The notes under the pieces are model-generated. The model had not been told where the DNA came from. It saw only the letters and a list, made by a program, of their open reading frames with translations, and did no database searches. The position numbers and the translations under genes are program-made. Positions 7,283 to 8,399 of a DNA stretch of 8,399 nucleotides are shown here, in pieces. How positions within the stretch are numbered: the stretch's first letter is position 1; every line of letters begins with the position of its first letter. The stretch is from an uncultured Aliarcobacter sp. Its GTDB lineage: Bacteria; Campylobacterota; Campylobacteria; Campylobacterales; Arcobacteraceae. The DNA lies in NCBI GenBank assembly GCA_947629065.1, contig CANRCH010000074.1, positions 1 through 8,399 of the forward strand, in the 5' to 3' direction.

Positions 7283-8399
7283 TTGGAAGAGTGATAGTAA
7301 ATTTTGCACCTGTGTAGTTTTTTTCATTGTAATTAAAGTTGAAATTATCTACTTTTATAGAACCTTTCATATTTGTAACAATAATATTTCTTGTCATATA
7401 AAGCCCAAGACCTGTTCCTTGATATTTATGCTTTGTAGTGAAATAAGGTTCAAAAACTTTGTTTATAATCTCATCTTTTATTCCACCAGCATTATCATAT
7501 ATCTCTATTTGAATACTTTTTGAAAGCTCTTTTGTAGATATAAAAATAAATTTCTCATCAAAGTTATTTAGATTAAATAATAGTGCATCTTTTGCATTAT
7601 TGATTAAGTTCATAAATGCTTGAGAAAACTCATTTGCATAATTATATAGATTAATATTCTCTTTTAAATCCAAAAATATATTAATATTTTGGTCTTTAAA
7701 ATATTTTTTGATTAAATCAATATTTGAGTTTATGTTAGAACTAAGACTAAATAGCATTTTTTGCTTATCTTCTCTTAGGTAATCATTAAAAGTTTCAATA
7801 GTATTTGATAGATGAGTTGTTGTTTTTAGTATTAAATCTAAACTCTCTTTTAAAGTTGCATCATCTAAAACCTTAAGCTCTTTCTTTAGATTTAGATTTG
7901 AAGTTGCAATAGAGATAATATTTAAAGGTTGTCTCCATTGATGAGCAATATTTCCAATCATCTCTCCCATGGCTGCAAGTTTTGATTGTTCAGCCATAAT
8001 TTGTTCTTTTCTTCTTAGTTCTGTAATATCAACTATTGTTAGAATTTTAATTGCTTGGTTATTTACAAGTTCTTGTCTTGTATTTACTAATGCTAAAAAA
8101 GAACTATTATCTTTTCTTTTAATGTTTAGTTCTATTGGCTCAAGAGTTTCTATTTCTAATATTCTATCCTTTACATGAAAAATTTCTTGACAAGTAAGAC
8201 CTATTAAATCATTTTTTGATGATTTAAAAAATAGATTTAAAGCTATTTTATTACAATCAATTACGATATCATCTTTAAATAAAATAATAGCTTCCATAGT
8301 TGTATTTAAAATAAGTTCTAGCTCTTTATTTTTTTCACTTAAATCATTTTTTGTAAGTTCTAAATGATAGTTTATCTCTGAAACTAAAGTAATATCATA
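7266..8399 (-). CDS. PAS-domain sensor histidine kinase, N-terminus cut by window edge
   Basis: The frame stays open to the window edge, so only the last 377 residues are seen and the ATG at 8295-8297 is internal. The first 34 residues (TKNDLSEKNKELELIL) look like a coiled-coil linker. A PAS domain follows (about fragment residues 35-130, ending in the typical KILTIVDITELRRKE). The dimerisation/phosphoacceptor helix carries GEMIGNIAHQWRQPLN, with the phosphorylated histidine at fragment residue 153 (codon 7941-7943). The ATPase domain shows an N-box (FMNLINNAKDALL), a G1 box (DNAGGI), an F box (FEPYFTTKH) and a G2 box (GTGLGLYM), and ends normally with no receiver attached. All catalytic motifs are intact. 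No membrane helix is visible, but one could lie upstream. No response regulator is in the window; if paired, it is upstream. The signal sensed is unknown. The gene ends only 69 bp before cbpA and its stop codon lies inside the HspR operator. Confidence 0.93.
   Translation of the reverse strand, partial: YDITLVSEINYHLELTKNDLSEKNKELELILNTTMEAIILFKDDIVIDCNKIALNLFFKSSKNDLIGLTCQEIFHVKDRILEIETLEPIELNIKRKDNSSFLALVNTRQELVNNQAIKILTIVDITELRRKEQIMAEQSKLAAMGEMIGNIAHQWRQPLNIISIATSNLNLKKELKVLDDATLKESLDLILKTTTHLSNTIETFNDYLREDKQKMLFSLSSNINSNIDLIKKYFKDQNINIFLDLKENINLYNYANEFSQAFMNLINNAKDALLFNLNNFDEKFIFISTKELSKSIQIEIYDNAGGIKDEIINKVFEPYFTTKHKYQGTGLGLYMTRNIIVTNMKGSIKVDNFNFNYNEKNYTGAKFTITLPKHKLD

Noticed and set aside
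7266..8297. A complete 343-residue kinase starting at the ATG at 8295-8297
   Set aside because: The frame is open and reads as sensible coiled-coil protein to the window edge, and this start would remove the first strand of the PAS domain; the gene is simply truncated by the window.

Overview
The window reads as an ordinary stretch of chromosome from a strongly AT-rich member of the Campylobacterota, most likely an Arcobacter/Aliarcobacter relative. The basis is the very AT-rich codon use, the CbpA-HspR heat-shock pair, the MCP hairpin-tip sequence, a NAD-dependent ligase with an MWSQED stretch, a PAS kinase with the H-box HQWRQPLN, and promoters that consist mainly of a TATAAT -10 box. The genus is inferred from memory of these families, not from a database search. 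There is no sign of a phage, insertion sequence, CRISPR array, tRNA or rRNA.

Layout, left to right. Positions 1-1293 (-) hold the first two thirds of ligA, cut by the window edge. A short divergent promoter region (1294-1412) separates it from a 659-residue membrane chemoreceptor gene (1413-3392, +). Then come a branched-chain amino acid permease, brnQ (3479-4771, +), and a DUF475/TerC-like membrane protein starting at TTG (4818-5903, +). A perfect 12-bp hairpin at 5902-5930 ends the DUF475 gene and the converging hspR gene. On the minus strand, read from right to left, are a PAS histidine kinase (C-terminal part, 7266-8399), cbpA (6327-7196) and hspR (5915-6307). Almost everything is coding. 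No gap exceeds about 120 bp.

The most informative part is the regulatory region between the histidine kinase and cbpA. It holds a near-consensus HspR operator (HAIR, CTTGAGT-N7-AATCAAG) overlapping a very strong sigma-70 promoter (TTGACA, 18 bp, TG-T-TATAAT) that would drive cbpA-hspR. This forms a compact autoregulated heat-shock circuit: HspR represses its own operon, and the co-encoded co-chaperone can feed back on it. The operator also covers the stop codon of the histidine kinase gene and lies in a longer palindrome that might weakly terminate kinase transcription.

I found no convincing undescribed multi-gene system. The least characterised gene is the DUF475 protein, which carries two TerC-like acidic membrane motifs. 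The MCP has two features worth checking: a CheR/CheB-type C-terminal pentapeptide on a long flexible tail, and an extra HAMP-like segment.
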